Notes: generated by a model not told the origin, from the sequence alone. Positions 9,253-17,787 are shown, counted from the stretch's first letter. The stretch: 64,000 bases of DNA from JAQBZY01 sp038117205 (GCA_038117205.1 JAYOFL010000009.1:11079-75078), one strand, 5' to 3'. Made by a program: numbers and translations.

Positions 9253-10215
9253 ATGGAATTCGTCATCAACCCGGACGGCAGCATGAACCCGAAGGCCGGT
9301 GCACCGGCGGCGCAGAAGCCGGGCGGCGCGGCCCAACCGGCCGCCGGCGGCCTGATTAAGGATTCCGACACCCAGAACTTCATGGCCGACGTCATCGAGG
9401 CGTCGAAGCAGCAGCCCGTCATCGTCGATTTCTGGGCGCCCTGGTGCGGCCCCTGCAAGCAGCTCGGCCCGATGCTGGAAAAGCTGGTCAAGGAAGCGGG
9501 CGGTCTGGTCCGCATGGTCAAGATCAACGTCGACGAGAACCAGTCGCTGGCGGGGCAGATGCGGGTGCAGTCGATCCCGGCTGTCTATGCCTTCAAGAAC
9601 GGCCAGCCCGTCGACGGCTTCATGGGGGCGCTGCCGGAAAGCCAGCTGAAGTCCTTCATCCAGCGCCTGCTCGGCGACGCCAAGCCGCCGCTGGAAGCGC
9701 TCCTCGAGGAAGCCGACAAGGCCCTGGAAGCCGGCGACGGCGAACTGGCGCTCGGCCTCTACGCCGAGGCGCAGGCCAGCTCGCCGGAAAACGAGCGCGC
9801 CATCGCCGGCATGATCCGCGCCGCCGTCGCCGCCGGACAGACCGAGCAGGCGAAGGCCATGATCGAGGGCCTGCCCGACGCCTGGAAGCAGAAGTCCGCC
9901 ATCGCCGGCGCCATCACCGCCGTCGAACTGTCCGATGTCGCCGGCGCCGACGACGAGGTGATGCGGGATCTCACGGCCATGCTGGAGAAGGATCCGGCCA
10001 ACCATCAGGTCCGCTACGACCTCGCCATGGCCTACTTCGGCGCCAAGCGGAACGAAGAGGCCATCGACAATCTGATCGAGATCATCCGCCGCAACCGCGC
10101 CTGGAACGAGGACGCGGCGCGCCAGCAGCTTCTCAAGATCTTCGACGCGCTGGGGCCGACGCACGAACTGACGGTCGCCGGCCGGCGCAAGCTGTCGTCG
10201 GTCCTGTTTTCCTGA
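9253..10215 (+). CDS. YbbN/CnoX-type thioredoxin-TPR co-chaperone
   Basis: A 320-residue cytoplasmic protein. After a Gly/Ala/Pro-rich leader (residues 1-33) comes a thioredoxin fold with the active site WCGPC (Cys65 and Cys68) and the conserved cis-proline region QSIPAVYAFKNG. The C-terminal half (about 150-320) is tetratricopeptide-like and rich in Ala/Glu helices. This architecture is that of YbbN (CnoX), a holdase linked to GroEL and DnaK; unlike the E. coli protein, the full CxxC is retained, so redox activity is plausible. The ATG at 9253 has GGTGG upstream; an upstream in-frame ATG at 9196 would add residues outside the family. It is followed 8 bases later by the LON-domain gene. Confidence 0.88.
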   Translation: MEFVINPDGSMNPKAGAPAAQKPGGAAQPAAGGLIKDSDTQNFMADVIEASKQQPVIVDFWAPWCGPCKQLGPMLEKLVKEAGGLVRMVKINVDENQSLAGQMRVQSIPAVYAFKNGQPVDGFMGALPESQLKSFIQRLLGDAKPPLEALLEEADKALEAGDGELALGLYAEAQASSPENERAIAGMIRAAVAAGQTEQAKAMIEGLPDAWKQKSAIAGAITAVELSDVAGADDEVMRDLTAMLEKDPANHQVRYDLAMAYFGAKRNEEAIDNLIEIIRRNRAWNEDAARQQLLKIFDALGPTHELTVAGRRKLSSVLFS

Positions 10216-10223
10216 GGAGCGGC

Positions 10224-10901
10224 ATGGTCGAGCGGCCCCGCGCGACGACCCCCGCCGATCTGCCGGACGTCCTGCCGGTGTTTCCGCTGCCCGGCGCGCT
10301 GTTGCTGCCGCGCGGCCGGCTGCCGCTCAACATCTTCGAGCCGCGCTATCTCAACATGATCGAGGACGCGCTCGCCAAGCCACGCCTGATCGGCATGATC
10401 CAGCCGGTCATCGACGACGGGGCGAGGCTGGTGACGGACGGCATCCGGTTGTTCGACGTCGGCTGCGCCGGACGCATCGCGTCCTTCGCCGAGACCGGCG
10501 ACGGCCGGTATGTGATCACGCTGGAAGGCGTGATCCGCTTCCGCGTCGCCGAGGAAATCGCCGGCAAGGACGGCTATCGCCGCGTGAAGCCGGACTTCTC
10601 GCCCTTCCTCGACGACTTTCTCGATCCCGCCGATCCCGCTGTCGACGACCGGCCGAAACTGGTCGACGCCATGCGCGGCTATTTCCGCGCGCGGGGCATC
10701 GAGGCCGACGAGAAGGCGATGGCGGACGCCGACGATTCGTCGCTGGTGACGGCGCTCGCCATGTCGTGCCCGTTCGATCCGTCGGAGAAGCAGGCGCTGC
10801 TGGAATGCATCGACGACAGGGCCCGCGGCCGGCTCCTGACTGAGATCATGCGTATCGCCGCCGCCGAAACGACGGCGCCGGCGCCGTCGACGCGGCAATA
10901 A
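10224..10901 (+). CDS. LON peptidase substrate-binding domain protein
   Basis: A 225-residue protein consisting of just the LON N-terminal (PUA-like) domain: VLPVFPLPGALLLPRGRLPLNIFEPRY at the start is the family signature, and no AAA or protease domain follows. Role unproven; such proteins are common near YbbN and Trm112 in alphaproteobacteria. The ATG at 10224 is preceded by GAGGAGCGGC, which supports the start, and the stop of the YbbN gene lies 8 bases upstream, so the two are probably co-transcribed. Confidence 0.88.
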   Translation: MVERPRATTPADLPDVLPVFPLPGALLLPRGRLPLNIFEPRYLNMIEDALAKPRLIGMIQPVIDDGARLVTDGIRLFDVGCAGRIASFAETGDGRYVITLEGVIRFRVAEEIAGKDGYRRVKPDFSPFLDDFLDPADPAVDDRPKLVDAMRGYFRARGIEADEKAMADADDSSLVTALAMSCPFDPSEKQALLECIDDRARGRLLTEIMRIAAAETTAPAPSTRQ

Positions 10902-10929
10902 TACAGAGACACATATAGAGAGGGCCCCC

Positions 10930-11136
10930 ATGAGCGGCACCGACATCGACCCGAAGCTTCTGGAAATTCTCGTCTGTCCCGTCACCAAGGCGACGCTGCG
11001 TTACGACCGTGAAGGTCAGGAATTGATCAGCGACAAGGCGGGGCTGGCCTATCCGATCCGCGACGGCATTCCGATCATGCTGCCGGACGAGGCGCGGCAG
11101 GTGGACGACCGGCCGACGGCGGGGTCCGGCCGATGA
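10930..11136 (+). CDS. Trm112 family protein
   Basis: A 68-residue small protein with the Trm112/YcaR pattern: LLEILVCPVTKATLRYD, then LISDKAGLAYPIRDGIPIMLPDEAR. In eukaryotes and archaea Trm112 is an activator subunit of methyltransferases; bacterial short forms are thought to act similarly, but their partners are largely unknown. Only one Cys of the usual zinc-binding pairs is present, so metal binding is doubtful. The last four bases (ATGA) overlap the next gene. Confidence 0.88.
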   Translation: MSGTDIDPKLLEILVCPVTKATLRYDREGQELISDKAGLAYPIRDGIPIMLPDEARQVDDRPTAGSGR

Positions 11137-11507
11137 CCGACCGATTCAGCCAACAGCACCGGCCCGTCGAAATCCGTCTGAAGCGGGACGAGAAGGTTTT
11201 GGAAGTCGACTTCGAGAACGGCGTCACCTATCGGCTGCCGGCGGAACTGCTGCGCGTCGAAAGCCCGTCCGCCGACGTCCAGGGACACGGCCCCGGCCAG
11301 AAGAAGACCATCGCCGGCCGGCGCCACGTCGGCATCATGGGCCTGGAGCCGGTCGGCAACTACGCCGTCCGCATCAAGTTCGACGACATGCACGACACCG
11401 GCATCTTTTCCTGGGATTACCTCTTCGAGCTCGGCCACGACCAGGAGACGATCTGGGCGGCGTATCTTTCCGATCTCGACGCCAAGGGCCTCAGCCGGGA
11501 TCCATGA
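11133..11507 (+). CDS. DUF971 domain protein
   Basis: A 124-residue protein with the DUF971 signature: EIRLKRDEKVLEVDFENGVTYRLPAELLRVESPSADVQGHG near the start and IKFDDMHDTGIFSWDYLFELG in the second half. The same domain forms the N-terminus of gamma-butyrobetaine hydroxylase-like proteins and is also found in MRP-type Fe-S assembly proteins. Function unknown. It starts within the stop of the Trm112 gene (ATGA overlap) and closes the plus-strand run YbbN-LON-Trm112-DUF971. Confidence 0.86.
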   Translation: MTDRFSQQHRPVEIRLKRDEKVLEVDFENGVTYRLPAELLRVESPSADVQGHGPGQKKTIAGRRHVGIMGLEPVGNYAVRIKFDDMHDTGIFSWDYLFELGHDQETIWAAYLSDLDAKGLSRDP

Positions 11508-11517
11508 GCCGGGATCT

Positions 11518-11823
11518 CTAATCGGAATCCTTGACCCGGCACTGCCGGACGCCGACGCCATCGCCGAGATCGAGCATGGCGTTCCGGCCCTTGATCCAGA
11601 ACAGCGCCTTGCCGTCGGTGAAGCGCGCGCCCGAGCCGGAGAGCCCCTGCGGCAGCACCATCGACCGCCCATCGGCGAGGAGCATGACGGCGCCGCCGTC
11701 GAAGCGCGCCGTCACGTTCTTCAGTCCGTCACATATATAAGGAATGTCTTCCGGCCGGTCGCCGCCGGCCCGGGCCGGTGACGCGGCAAGCAGAGCGAAC
11801 GCGAGAACAAGGGCGGTTCTCAC
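11518..11823 (-). CDS. MliC-like (C-type lysozyme inhibitor) periplasmic protein
   Basis: A 101-residue secreted protein. A signal peptide (RTALVLAFALLAASPARA) is followed by a MliC/PliC-like domain: YICDGLKNVTARFDGG, MVLPQGLSGSGARFTDG and ALFWIKGRNAMLD, with two Cys suited to a disulfide. MliC proteins inhibit host c-type lysozyme in the periplasm. There is no lipobox Cys, so it is probably soluble. The start is the GTG at 11823, which overlaps the stop of the upstream UbiH gene (GTGA); a longer frame is only a shadow. The domain call rests on pattern only. Confidence 0.72.
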   Translation of the reverse strand: MRTALVLAFALLAASPARAGGDRPEDIPYICDGLKNVTARFDGGAVMLLADGRSMVLPQGLSGSGARFTDGKALFWIKGRNAMLDLGDGVGVRQCRVKDSD

Positions 11824-13064
11824 CGCCGCATCAGGCGCGGCAGATCGCCGACGAGGCCCATGGCCGAGCGCATCAGCACCTTCTTCAGGGGCGGCAACTT
11901 GTCGACGGCGGCGAGCCCGATGTCGCGGGCGATACGCAGCGGCGCGATGTCGTTCGAGAACAGACGGTTGAGACCGTCGGTGGCGGCCAGCATCAGCGTG
12001 TTGTCGAAGCGCCGCCAGCGCCGGTAACGCTCCAGCACCGCCGCCGAGCCGATGTCTTGGCCGAGCGTCCGCGCCTCCGTCAGCACGTCGACCAGCGCCG
12101 CCACGTCGCGGAGCCCCATGTTCAACCCCTGGCCGGCGATCGGATGCATGCCGTGGTCGGCGTCGCCGATCAGCACCAGCCGTTCCGAGACGGCCGCTTC
12201 CGAGAACTGCAATCCGAGCGGGTGGCAGAAGCGGGGACCGATCACCTTCAGATCGCCCAGGAAATCCCCGAAGCGGCGCGCCAGTTCGATCAGGAAGGTC
12301 TCCTCGTCGAGGGCGACGAGCGCCGGCGCCTTGTCGGCCCGTTCCGTCCAGACGATGGAAGACCGGCAGCCCGGTTTTTCCGGCGTCCCCAAGAGCGGCA
12401 GGATGGCGAACGGTCCGGCCGGCAGGAAGTGTTCGTGCGCGACGAAGTCGTGCGGCTTTTCGTGCTCGACCGTGCAGACGATTCCCATTTGGCCGTATCG
12501 CCAGCCGGTGGTGCGGAGCCCGGCGTCGGCGCGCGTTTTCGAGCCGCGGCCGTCGGCGGCGATGGCGAGGCGCGCCCACACCCGGCTGCCGTCGGCGAGC
12601 TCGGCATCGACGCCGCCCGCCGTCCGCGTCTGTCGGACGACGCGCATGGGCGCGCGGAGATCGGCGCGTCCCGCCGCCAACGCCGCGTGGATGGCTTGCA
12701 GGTTGTGGCGGTTCTCGAGCATGAAGCCGAGCGGTCCTTCGCCGACGTCCTCGTGGTCGTAATGCAGGAACAAGGGTGAGCGCCCGTCGGCGACGCGGAT
12801 GTCGAGGATCGGCGCCGCATGCGGCTCGGCATGACGCCAGATGCCGACGGCGTCGAGCAGGCGCTGCGACGCCTGCGCCACCGCCGATGCCCGGCCGTCG
12901 AAGCCGGCCGCCATGACCGTTTCCGGCGCCAACCCGTCGACCGCGACGACGCGAAAACCGGCGTCGGCCAGGGCTTCCGCGGCGACGCCGCCGACCAGCC
13001 CGGCGCCGACGACCAGGATATCGGTATCTGTGACGACTTCGGAGGGTGCGTTCGGATCGGTCAT
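11820..13064 (-). CDS. UbiH/UbiF/COQ6-family FAD-dependent ubiquinone hydroxylase
   Basis: A 414-residue flavoprotein monooxygenase of ubiquinone biosynthesis. Seen: an N-terminal FAD-binding motif DILVVGAGLVGG followed by an acidic strand end, a mid GRGSKTR motif (IAADGRGSK), and the C-terminal DADHGMHPIAGQGLNMGLRDV block diagnostic of the UbiH/COQ6 group. Which ring position it hydroxylates cannot be told from sequence reading. It is translated away from glnK, and its stop overlaps the MliC-like gene start. Confidence 0.9.
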   Translation of the reverse strand: MTDPNAPSEVVTDTDILVVGAGLVGGVAAEALADAGFRVVAVDGLAPETVMAAGFDGRASAVAQASQRLLDAVGIWRHAEPHAAPILDIRVADGRSPLFLHYDHEDVGEGPLGFMLENRHNLQAIHAALAAGRADLRAPMRVVRQTRTAGGVDAELADGSRVWARLAIAADGRGSKTRADAGLRTTGWRYGQMGIVCTVEHEKPHDFVAHEHFLPAGPFAILPLLGTPEKPGCRSSIVWTERADKAPALVALDEETFLIELARRFGDFLGDLKVIGPRFCHPLGLQFSEAAVSERLVLIGDADHGMHPIAGQGLNMGLRDVAALVDVLTEARTLGQDIGSAAVLERYRRWRRFDNTLMLAATDGLNRLFSNDIAPLRIARDIGLAAVDKLPPLKKVLMRSAMGLVGDLPRLMRR

Positions 13065-13176
13065 GTGGTCGTTCTCAGGGTCCGTTCTCAGTGGTCGTTA
13101 TCAGGGGCCGATTTCAGGTCTCAAATTACGGCTATCGGGCCATATTCCGTCCACACCGACAACCGGCGTCAAAAAC

Positions 13177-13221
13177 TGCATAAAAAATCACCAATATTCA
13201 ATATTGCATAAAAAATATGCA
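13177..13221 (+). promoter_or_regulatory. two NtrC-like sites upstream of glnK
   Basis: Two 17-bp elements of the 6-5-6 layout typical of NtrC enhancers: TGCATA-N5-TCACCA at 13177-13193 and the perfect dyad TGCATA-N5-TATGCA at 13205-13221, centres 28 bp apart. They lie about 90-130 bp before the sigma-54 promoter of glnK-amtB. The half-sites differ from the enteric TGCACC consensus, so NtrC binding is inferred from layout and context. Confidence 0.55.
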
Positions 13222-13307
13222 TCAATTCTTCGCCCCGCCGTCATCCCAGGCCGCATTATCACCCATAAAACTTTGGAATCACTTGATTCTTATCAATTCT
13301 CCGAATT

Positions 13308-13323
13308 TGGCACGGCCCTTGTA
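13308..13323 (+). promoter_or_regulatory. sigma-54 promoter of glnK-amtB
   Basis: TGGCACG-N4-TTGTA: the -24 element is perfect and the -12 element is TTGT instead of TTGC, with the required GG-N10-G spacing. Transcription would start near 13334, about 100 bases before glnK. Together with the upstream dyads this predicts nitrogen-limited expression. Confidence 0.8.
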
Positions 13324-13434
13324 AAGGAGCCCTTGGGTCATCGTGGCCCGATAACGTAACCCGCGGGTGCCTACGCGCCGAATTGCGCGATGCCCGCACC
13401 CGATGATGGGGCCCGACAGGGGAAGGAGCAAGCG

Positions 13435-13773
13435 ATGAAGCTTATCATGGCGGTCATCAAGCCCTTTAAGCTCGAGGAAGTGCGTGAGGCTCTCACGCCG
13501 CTCGGCATCGAAGGTATGACCGTATCCGAAGTGAAGGGTTTTGGCCGCCAAAAGGGACAGGCCGAGATCTATCGTGGGGCGGAATATCAGGTGAATTTCC
13601 TGCCCAAGGTGAAGATCGAGATCGCGTGCGACGACGGCGTCGTCGAGCAGATCGTCGAGGCCATCCAAAAGACGGCCACGACCGGCAAGATCGGCGACGG
13701 CAAGATCTTCGTTTACCCGCTCGAAAAGGCGGTTCGGATTCGCACCGGCGAAACCGACTCCGCCGCGTTGTGA
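13435..13773 (+). CDS. glnK: nitrogen regulatory protein PII (GlnK type)
   Basis: A 112-residue PII signal protein that reports nitrogen and energy status. It has MKLIMAVIKPFKLEEVR at the start, a T-loop with the uridylylation target Tyr51 (RGAEYQVNFLPK) and the ATP-binding TGKIGDGKIFVYPLEKAVRIRTGE segment. Linkage to amtB 83 bases downstream marks it as the GlnK paralogue, which docks on AmtB trimers to block ammonium entry when nitrogen is plentiful. GGAAGGAG precedes the ATG. Driven by the sigma-54 promoter at 13308. Confidence 0.95.
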   Translation: MKLIMAVIKPFKLEEVREALTPLGIEGMTVSEVKGFGRQKGQAEIYRGAEYQVNFLPKVKIEIACDDGVVEQIVEAIQKTATTGKIGDGKIFVYPLEKAVRIRTGETDSAAL

Positions 13774-13856
13774 GGAGAACGGCGATGCAGTTGTCCCGAT
13801 TTTCCGAAGCGAGCCCGGCGATCGCCGGCTTTCAGCCTGCCGCAGGAGAAATCAAC

Positions 13857-15173
13857 ATGCTGAATGGAACTGTCCGCGGCGTGCGTAAGGTCCTTTCCGG
13901 TCTTTCCGCCGCCGCCCTCGTGCTGACGGCGAGCGCGGCCGCGTATGCCGCCGAGCCGCCGAAGCTCGACACCGGCGACACCGCCTGGATGCTCACCTCG
14001 ACCGCGCTCGTGCTGTTCATGACGATCCCGGGCCTGGCGCTCTTCTACGGCGGCATGGTCCGCAAGAAGAACGTGCTCGCCACCGTCATGCAGAGCTTCG
14101 CCGTCACCTGTCTGATGTCGGTTCTGTGGATGGTTGCCGGCTACTCGCTGGCGTTCACCGACGGCGGCGGCATGCAGGCTTACGTCGGCGGCCTGTCGAA
14201 GATGTTCCTGGCCGGCGTCGGCAAGGAGGCGTTGACCGGCACTATTCCGGAAACGGTCTTCATGACCTTCCAGATGACGTTCGCCATCATCACGCCCGCC
14301 CTGATCACCGGCGCCTTCGCCGACCGCATGAAGTTCTCTTCCATGCTGGTCTTCATGGGCGCCTGGATGCTGCTGATCTACGCCCCGATCTGTCACTGGG
14401 TGTGGGGTGGCGGCTTCCTCGGCTCGGCCGGCGTGCTCGACTTCGCCGGCGGCACGGTCGTTCACATCAATGCCGGCGTCGCCGGTCTGGTGGCGGCCAT
14501 CGTGCTCGGCAAGCGCAACGGTTTCGGCACCGAGAACATGGCGCCGCACAACCTCGTGCTGAGCGTCATCGGCGCGTCGATGCTGTGGGTCGGTTGGTTC
14601 GGCTTCAACGCCGGTTCCGCCGTCGCGGCGAACGGCACCGCCGGCATGGCCATGGCCGTGACCCAGATCTGCACCGCTGCCGCGGCGCTGACCTGGATGT
14701 TCGCGGAATGGATGATGCGCGGCAAGCCGAGCGTCCTCGGTATCATCTCCGGCGCGATCGCGGGTCTCGTAGCGATCACCCCGGCCTCCGGCTTCGTCGA
14801 TCCGCGCGGCGCGCTGATCATCGGTGTCGTCGCCGGTATAGCCTGCTACTGGGGTGCGACTAGCCTCAAGAAGATGTGCGGCTATGACGACTCGCTCGAC
14901 GCCTTCGGCGTGCACGGCGTGGGCGGCATCGTCGGCGCGATCCTAACGGGCGTGTTCGCGGTGGAAGCCGTGGGCGGCACCAAGGGTCTCTTGGAAGGCA
15001 ACGGCGGACAGGTCCTGACGCAGCTCTACGGCATCGTCGGCACCATCGTCTACTGCGCCATCGGTACCTTCATCATCCTCAAGGTGATCCAGATGATCAT
15101 GGGTCTTCGGGTCGACGCCGAAACCGAAGTCCAGGGTCTCGACATCTCCTTGCACGGCGAGACGGTTCACTGA
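13857..15173 (+). CDS. amtB: ammonium transporter AmtB
   Basis: A 438-residue inner-membrane ammonium channel. After a cleavable leader (to about residue 36, ending AAYAAE) there are eleven membrane helices. The conserved Asp and first pore His are seen in LDFAGGTVVHINAG, the second pore His in AFGVHGVGGIVG, and the family's MTIPGLALFYGGMVRKKN near the first helix. I chose the ATG at 13857, preceded by AGGAGA, over an ATG at 13785. It sits in an operon with glnK and is followed by stacked terminators. Confidence 0.95.
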   Translation: MLNGTVRGVRKVLSGLSAAALVLTASAAAYAAEPPKLDTGDTAWMLTSTALVLFMTIPGLALFYGGMVRKKNVLATVMQSFAVTCLMSVLWMVAGYSLAFTDGGGMQAYVGGLSKMFLAGVGKEALTGTIPETVFMTFQMTFAIITPALITGAFADRMKFSSMLVFMGAWMLLIYAPICHWVWGGGFLGSAGVLDFAGGTVVHINAGVAGLVAAIVLGKRNGFGTENMAPHNLVLSVIGASMLWVGWFGFNAGSAVAANGTAGMAMAVTQICTAAAALTWMFAEWMMRGKPSVLGIISGAIAGLVAITPASGFVDPRGALIIGVVAGIACYWGATSLKKMCGYDDSLDAFGVHGVGGIVGAILTGVFAVEAVGGTKGLLEGNGGQVLTQLYGIVGTIVYCAIGTFIILKVIQMIMGLRVDAETEVQGLDISLHGETVH

Positions 15174-15254
15174 TCGCCGTGAACTCAATACCGGAGTTCG
15201 GTACGGGCTCCCAAACCCTCTGACTTTCCTCCGAAGTCAGTCGGTTCTCCCCAG

Positions 15255-15284
15255 AAAGCCGGATGGCGCCAGCCATCCGGCTTT
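15255..15284 (+). terminator. hairpin terminator after amtB
   Basis: A perfect 13-bp stem, AAAGCCGGATGGC with GCCATCCGGCTTT, around a 4-base loop. The U-tract is short, so it may act as an mRNA 3' end stabiliser as well as a terminator. Confidence 0.75.
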
Positions 15285-15312
15285 CACTATTTCGGGTTCG
15301 GAGATTTACGCC

Positions 15313-15354
15313 AAGCCGGATGGCGTCATGGGATTCCCTGGCATCCGGCTTTTA
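15313..15354 (+). terminator. second terminator-like hairpin after amtB
   Basis: The arms AAGCCGGATG (15313-15322) and CATCCGGCTT (15342-15351) pair and are followed by T residues. It reuses the same stem sequence as the hairpin at 15255, so the two look like a duplication. Confidence 0.6.
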
Positions 15355-15372
15355 CTCTTTCAGAGAGTGACG

Positions 15373-15476
15373 CCTCATCCTTCGAGACGCCGCCTGACGG
15401 CGGCTCCTCAGGATGAGGCTATAACCAACAACCTCATCCTGAGGAGGCCCCGCAGGGGCCGTCTCGAAGGATGAGG
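15373..15476. repeat. paired inverted palindromic repeat (REP-like, alphaproteobacterial type)
   Basis: Two units of about 45 bp in opposite orientation (15373-15418 and 15432-15476). Each starts or ends with CCTCATCC/GGATGAGG and contains GTCTCGAAGGATGAGG or its complement plus an inner GC hairpin. This is the kind of intergenic repeat scattered through many alphaproteobacterial genomes. With the terminators above it fills most of the 400-base gap between amtB and the aminotransferase; I see no gene in the gap. Confidence 0.85.
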
Positions 15477-15575
15477 CGGCTCGAAATTGCCCAAGGACGG
15501 CTTTTCCTTTTTCGGCATGCGACGTATGCTCGCGCCATTCCGCGATACACCCGGCCAACTCACCCGGACACTCCG

Positions 15576-16769
15576 ATGCTCAACCCCCGCCTCGCCGACC
15601 TGCCGGACTATCCCTTCGATCAACTTCGCATGCTCTTGGATCCCGTGACGCCGGAAACCAACCAGGCGCCGATCCTCTTGAGCGTCGGCGAGCCGAAGCT
15701 GCCGCCGCCAGCGTTCGTTTCCGAAATCCTCGGCAACCGGCACGGCGAGTGGGGCAAGTATCCGCCGATCGACGGCACGCCGTCGTTCCGCCGCGCCGTC
15801 GCCGAATGGCTGACGCGCCGCTACGACTTGGCGGCCGGCATGGTGGACCCGGAACGGCACGTGCTGCCCGTCTCCGGCACCCGCGAGGCGCTTTATCTGG
15901 TGAGCGCGCTCTGCGTGCCGCAGGAGAAGGGCGGCGGCAAGCCCGTCATCCTGATGCCGAACCCGTTCTATCATGTGTACGGCGGGGCGGCCGCCGTCTC
16001 GGGCGCCGAGCCGGTCTATCTGTCGGCGCGCGCCGAGACCGGCTTCCTGCCGGACATCGACAGCGTCGACGAGGCGACGCTCGAACGCACCGCGCTCTTC
16101 TATCTCTGCACGCCGGCGAACCCGCAAGGCGCGGCGGCCTCCATCCAGACGCTGAAGCGCGCCATCGAGTTGGCGCGGAAGTACGACTTCGTGCTCGTCG
16201 TCGACGAATGCTACGCCGAGATCTACGGCGAGACGCCGCCGGCCGGCGGCCTGCAGGCGGCGGCGGAACTGGGGAAGGGCTTCGAGAACGTTCTCGTCTT
16301 CCATTCGCTCTCCAAGCGCTCGTCGTCCGCCGGCATGCGGTCCGGCTTCGTCGCCGGCGATCCGAACCTGATCAAGCTGTTCCGCCGGCTCCGCAACTAC
16401 GTCGGCCCGCAGGTCTCGCTGCCGGCCATCGAGGCGTCGGAGGCGCTGTGGCGGGACGAGACGCACCTCCGGGAAGTCCGCGCCTTCTACAAGACCAACT
16501 TCGACATCGCCGAGGAGCTGCTCTCCGGCAAGCTTGGCTTCTACCGCCCGGACGGCGGCTTCTTCCTGTGGCTCGACGTCGGCGACGGCGAGGAGGCGAC
16601 GGCGGCGCTGTGGCGGAAGGCGGCGATCCGCGTGCTGCCCGGCAAGTACATCTCGCGCCCCGACGCCAATGGCGACAATCCGGGCGCGCGCTATATCCGG
16701 GTCGCGCTGGTCAATCCCGCCGACGTGACGCGGGAAGCCCTCGAGCGTCTCGCCGGCGTTCTCTGTTGA
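15576..16769 (+). CDS. dapC: class I/II aminotransferase, probable succinyldiaminopimelate transaminase
   Basis: A 397-residue PLP-dependent aminotransferase. The PLP lysine is Lys247 in HSLSKRSSSAGMRSGF; other family blocks are seen as YLCTPANPQGAAAS (Asn of the ring-binding loop) and VVDECYAEIYGE (Asp/Tyr). The overall sequence resembles the alphaproteobacterial DapC group, which makes N-succinyl-LL-diaminopimelate for lysine and peptidoglycan, but assignment within class I is by resemblance only. The ATG at 15576 gives the usual MLNPRLADLPDYPF start. The hydrolase gene follows after 7 bases. Confidence 0.78.
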   Translation: MLNPRLADLPDYPFDQLRMLLDPVTPETNQAPILLSVGEPKLPPPAFVSEILGNRHGEWGKYPPIDGTPSFRRAVAEWLTRRYDLAAGMVDPERHVLPVSGTREALYLVSALCVPQEKGGGKPVILMPNPFYHVYGGAAAVSGAEPVYLSARAETGFLPDIDSVDEATLERTALFYLCTPANPQGAAASIQTLKRAIELARKYDFVLVVDECYAEIYGETPPAGGLQAAAELGKGFENVLVFHSLSKRSSSAGMRSGFVAGDPNLIKLFRRLRNYVGPQVSLPAIEASEALWRDETHLREVRAFYKTNFDIAEELLSGKLGFYRPDGGFFLWLDVGDGEEATAALWRKAAIRVLPGKYISRPDANGDNPGARYIRVALVNPADVTREALERLAGVLC

Positions 16770-16776
16770 GCCTTCG

Positions 16777-17601
16777 ATGACACGCGCCGATCGGATCGTC
16801 TCCGGTCGCGCGGAACTCGCCGTCGAGATTTCCGGCGCCGGCGATCCCGTCGTCTTCCTTCATGCAAACGTTTGCGACAGCCGCATGTGGCGCGCGCAAC
16901 TGGATGCCGCCTCGAAGACCCACAAGACGATCGCCTACGACCGGCGTGGCTTCGGCGGCACCGTCGCGGAAAAAGAAGATCACGACGCGCTCGCCGATCT
17001 GCTGGCGGTGCTTGAAGCGTCGGCGGACGGCAAGCCCGTCGTCCTCGTCGGCTGTTCGCAGGGTGGGCGCATCGCCATCGACGCGGCGCTGGCCTGTCCG
17101 GGCCGGGTCCGCGCGCTCTTCCTCGTCGCGCCGTCGCTGACCGGCGCACCCGATCCGATCCATCCGCCCGGTGTCGCCGAGATGATGGCCGTGTTGAAGA
17201 GTGCCGAGGCGGCGGGCGATCTCGACCAGGTCAACAGACTAAAGGCCCGCATCTTCCTCGACGGGCCGACGGCGCCGGAGGGCAGGGTCGGCGGAGAGGT
17301 CCGACAGCTCTTCCTCGACATGAACGGCATCGCGCTCCGGTCGCCGCCCATCGGACGGGACACGGGCGCGCCGGCGAATTTCGACCGGCTCGGCGGCGTC
17401 GCCCGGCCGACGCTGGTCGTGCAGGGCGATCTCGACCTGCCGCACGTGCAGGAGCGGTCCCGCCGCGTGGCGGAGAACGCGCCCGACGGCGCCTTGCACG
17501 TGATCGAAGGGTCGGCGCATCTGCCGAGCCTGGATCGGCCGGCCGATGTCACCGCACTCCTGACAGCGTTCCTCGCCGGCCCCGGCGATATTCGGCGCTA
17601 G
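16777..17601 (+). CDS. alpha/beta hydrolase
   Basis: A 274-residue alpha/beta-hydrolase-fold enzyme. The nucleophile elbow is GCSQGG (Ser94), the oxyanion region VVFLHANVCDSRMW replaces the usual HG with HA, and the C-terminal acid and His are probably in VVQGDLDLPHV and EGSAHLPSLDRP. No signal peptide. The substrate is unknown; the dapC-like gene 7 bases upstream suggests co-transcription but not a shared pathway. Confidence 0.8.
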   Translation: MTRADRIVSGRAELAVEISGAGDPVVFLHANVCDSRMWRAQLDAASKTHKTIAYDRRGFGGTVAEKEDHDALADLLAVLEASADGKPVVLVGCSQGGRIAIDAALACPGRVRALFLVAPSLTGAPDPIHPPGVAEMMAVLKSAEAAGDLDQVNRLKARIFLDGPTAPEGRVGGEVRQLFLDMNGIALRSPPIGRDTGAPANFDRLGGVARPTLVVQGDLDLPHVQERSRRVAENAPDGALHVIEGSAHLPSLDRPADVTALLTAFLAGPGDIRR

Positions 17602-17787
17602 GCCGTCCGCCCGATTCGCGCACGCTTGCGCCGATTCGCGGGTGGGGGCAGGGGCGGGATGCGCCCCCGTTACAACACCCAGCCAGATTTTGTGGTAAAT
17701 ATTCGTTTATCATCAACTGGTTCCAGCCGTTTCTTGAGACGGCGTTTGTTAACATCTTGTCAATAAACTCGGCATATCACGGCTTTC

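Noticed and set aside
9444..10223. Upstream extension of the LON-domain protein to 485 codons
   Set aside because: The extra part is the shifted frame of the YbbN gene; the ATG at 10224 has a good ribosome binding site and the family start.
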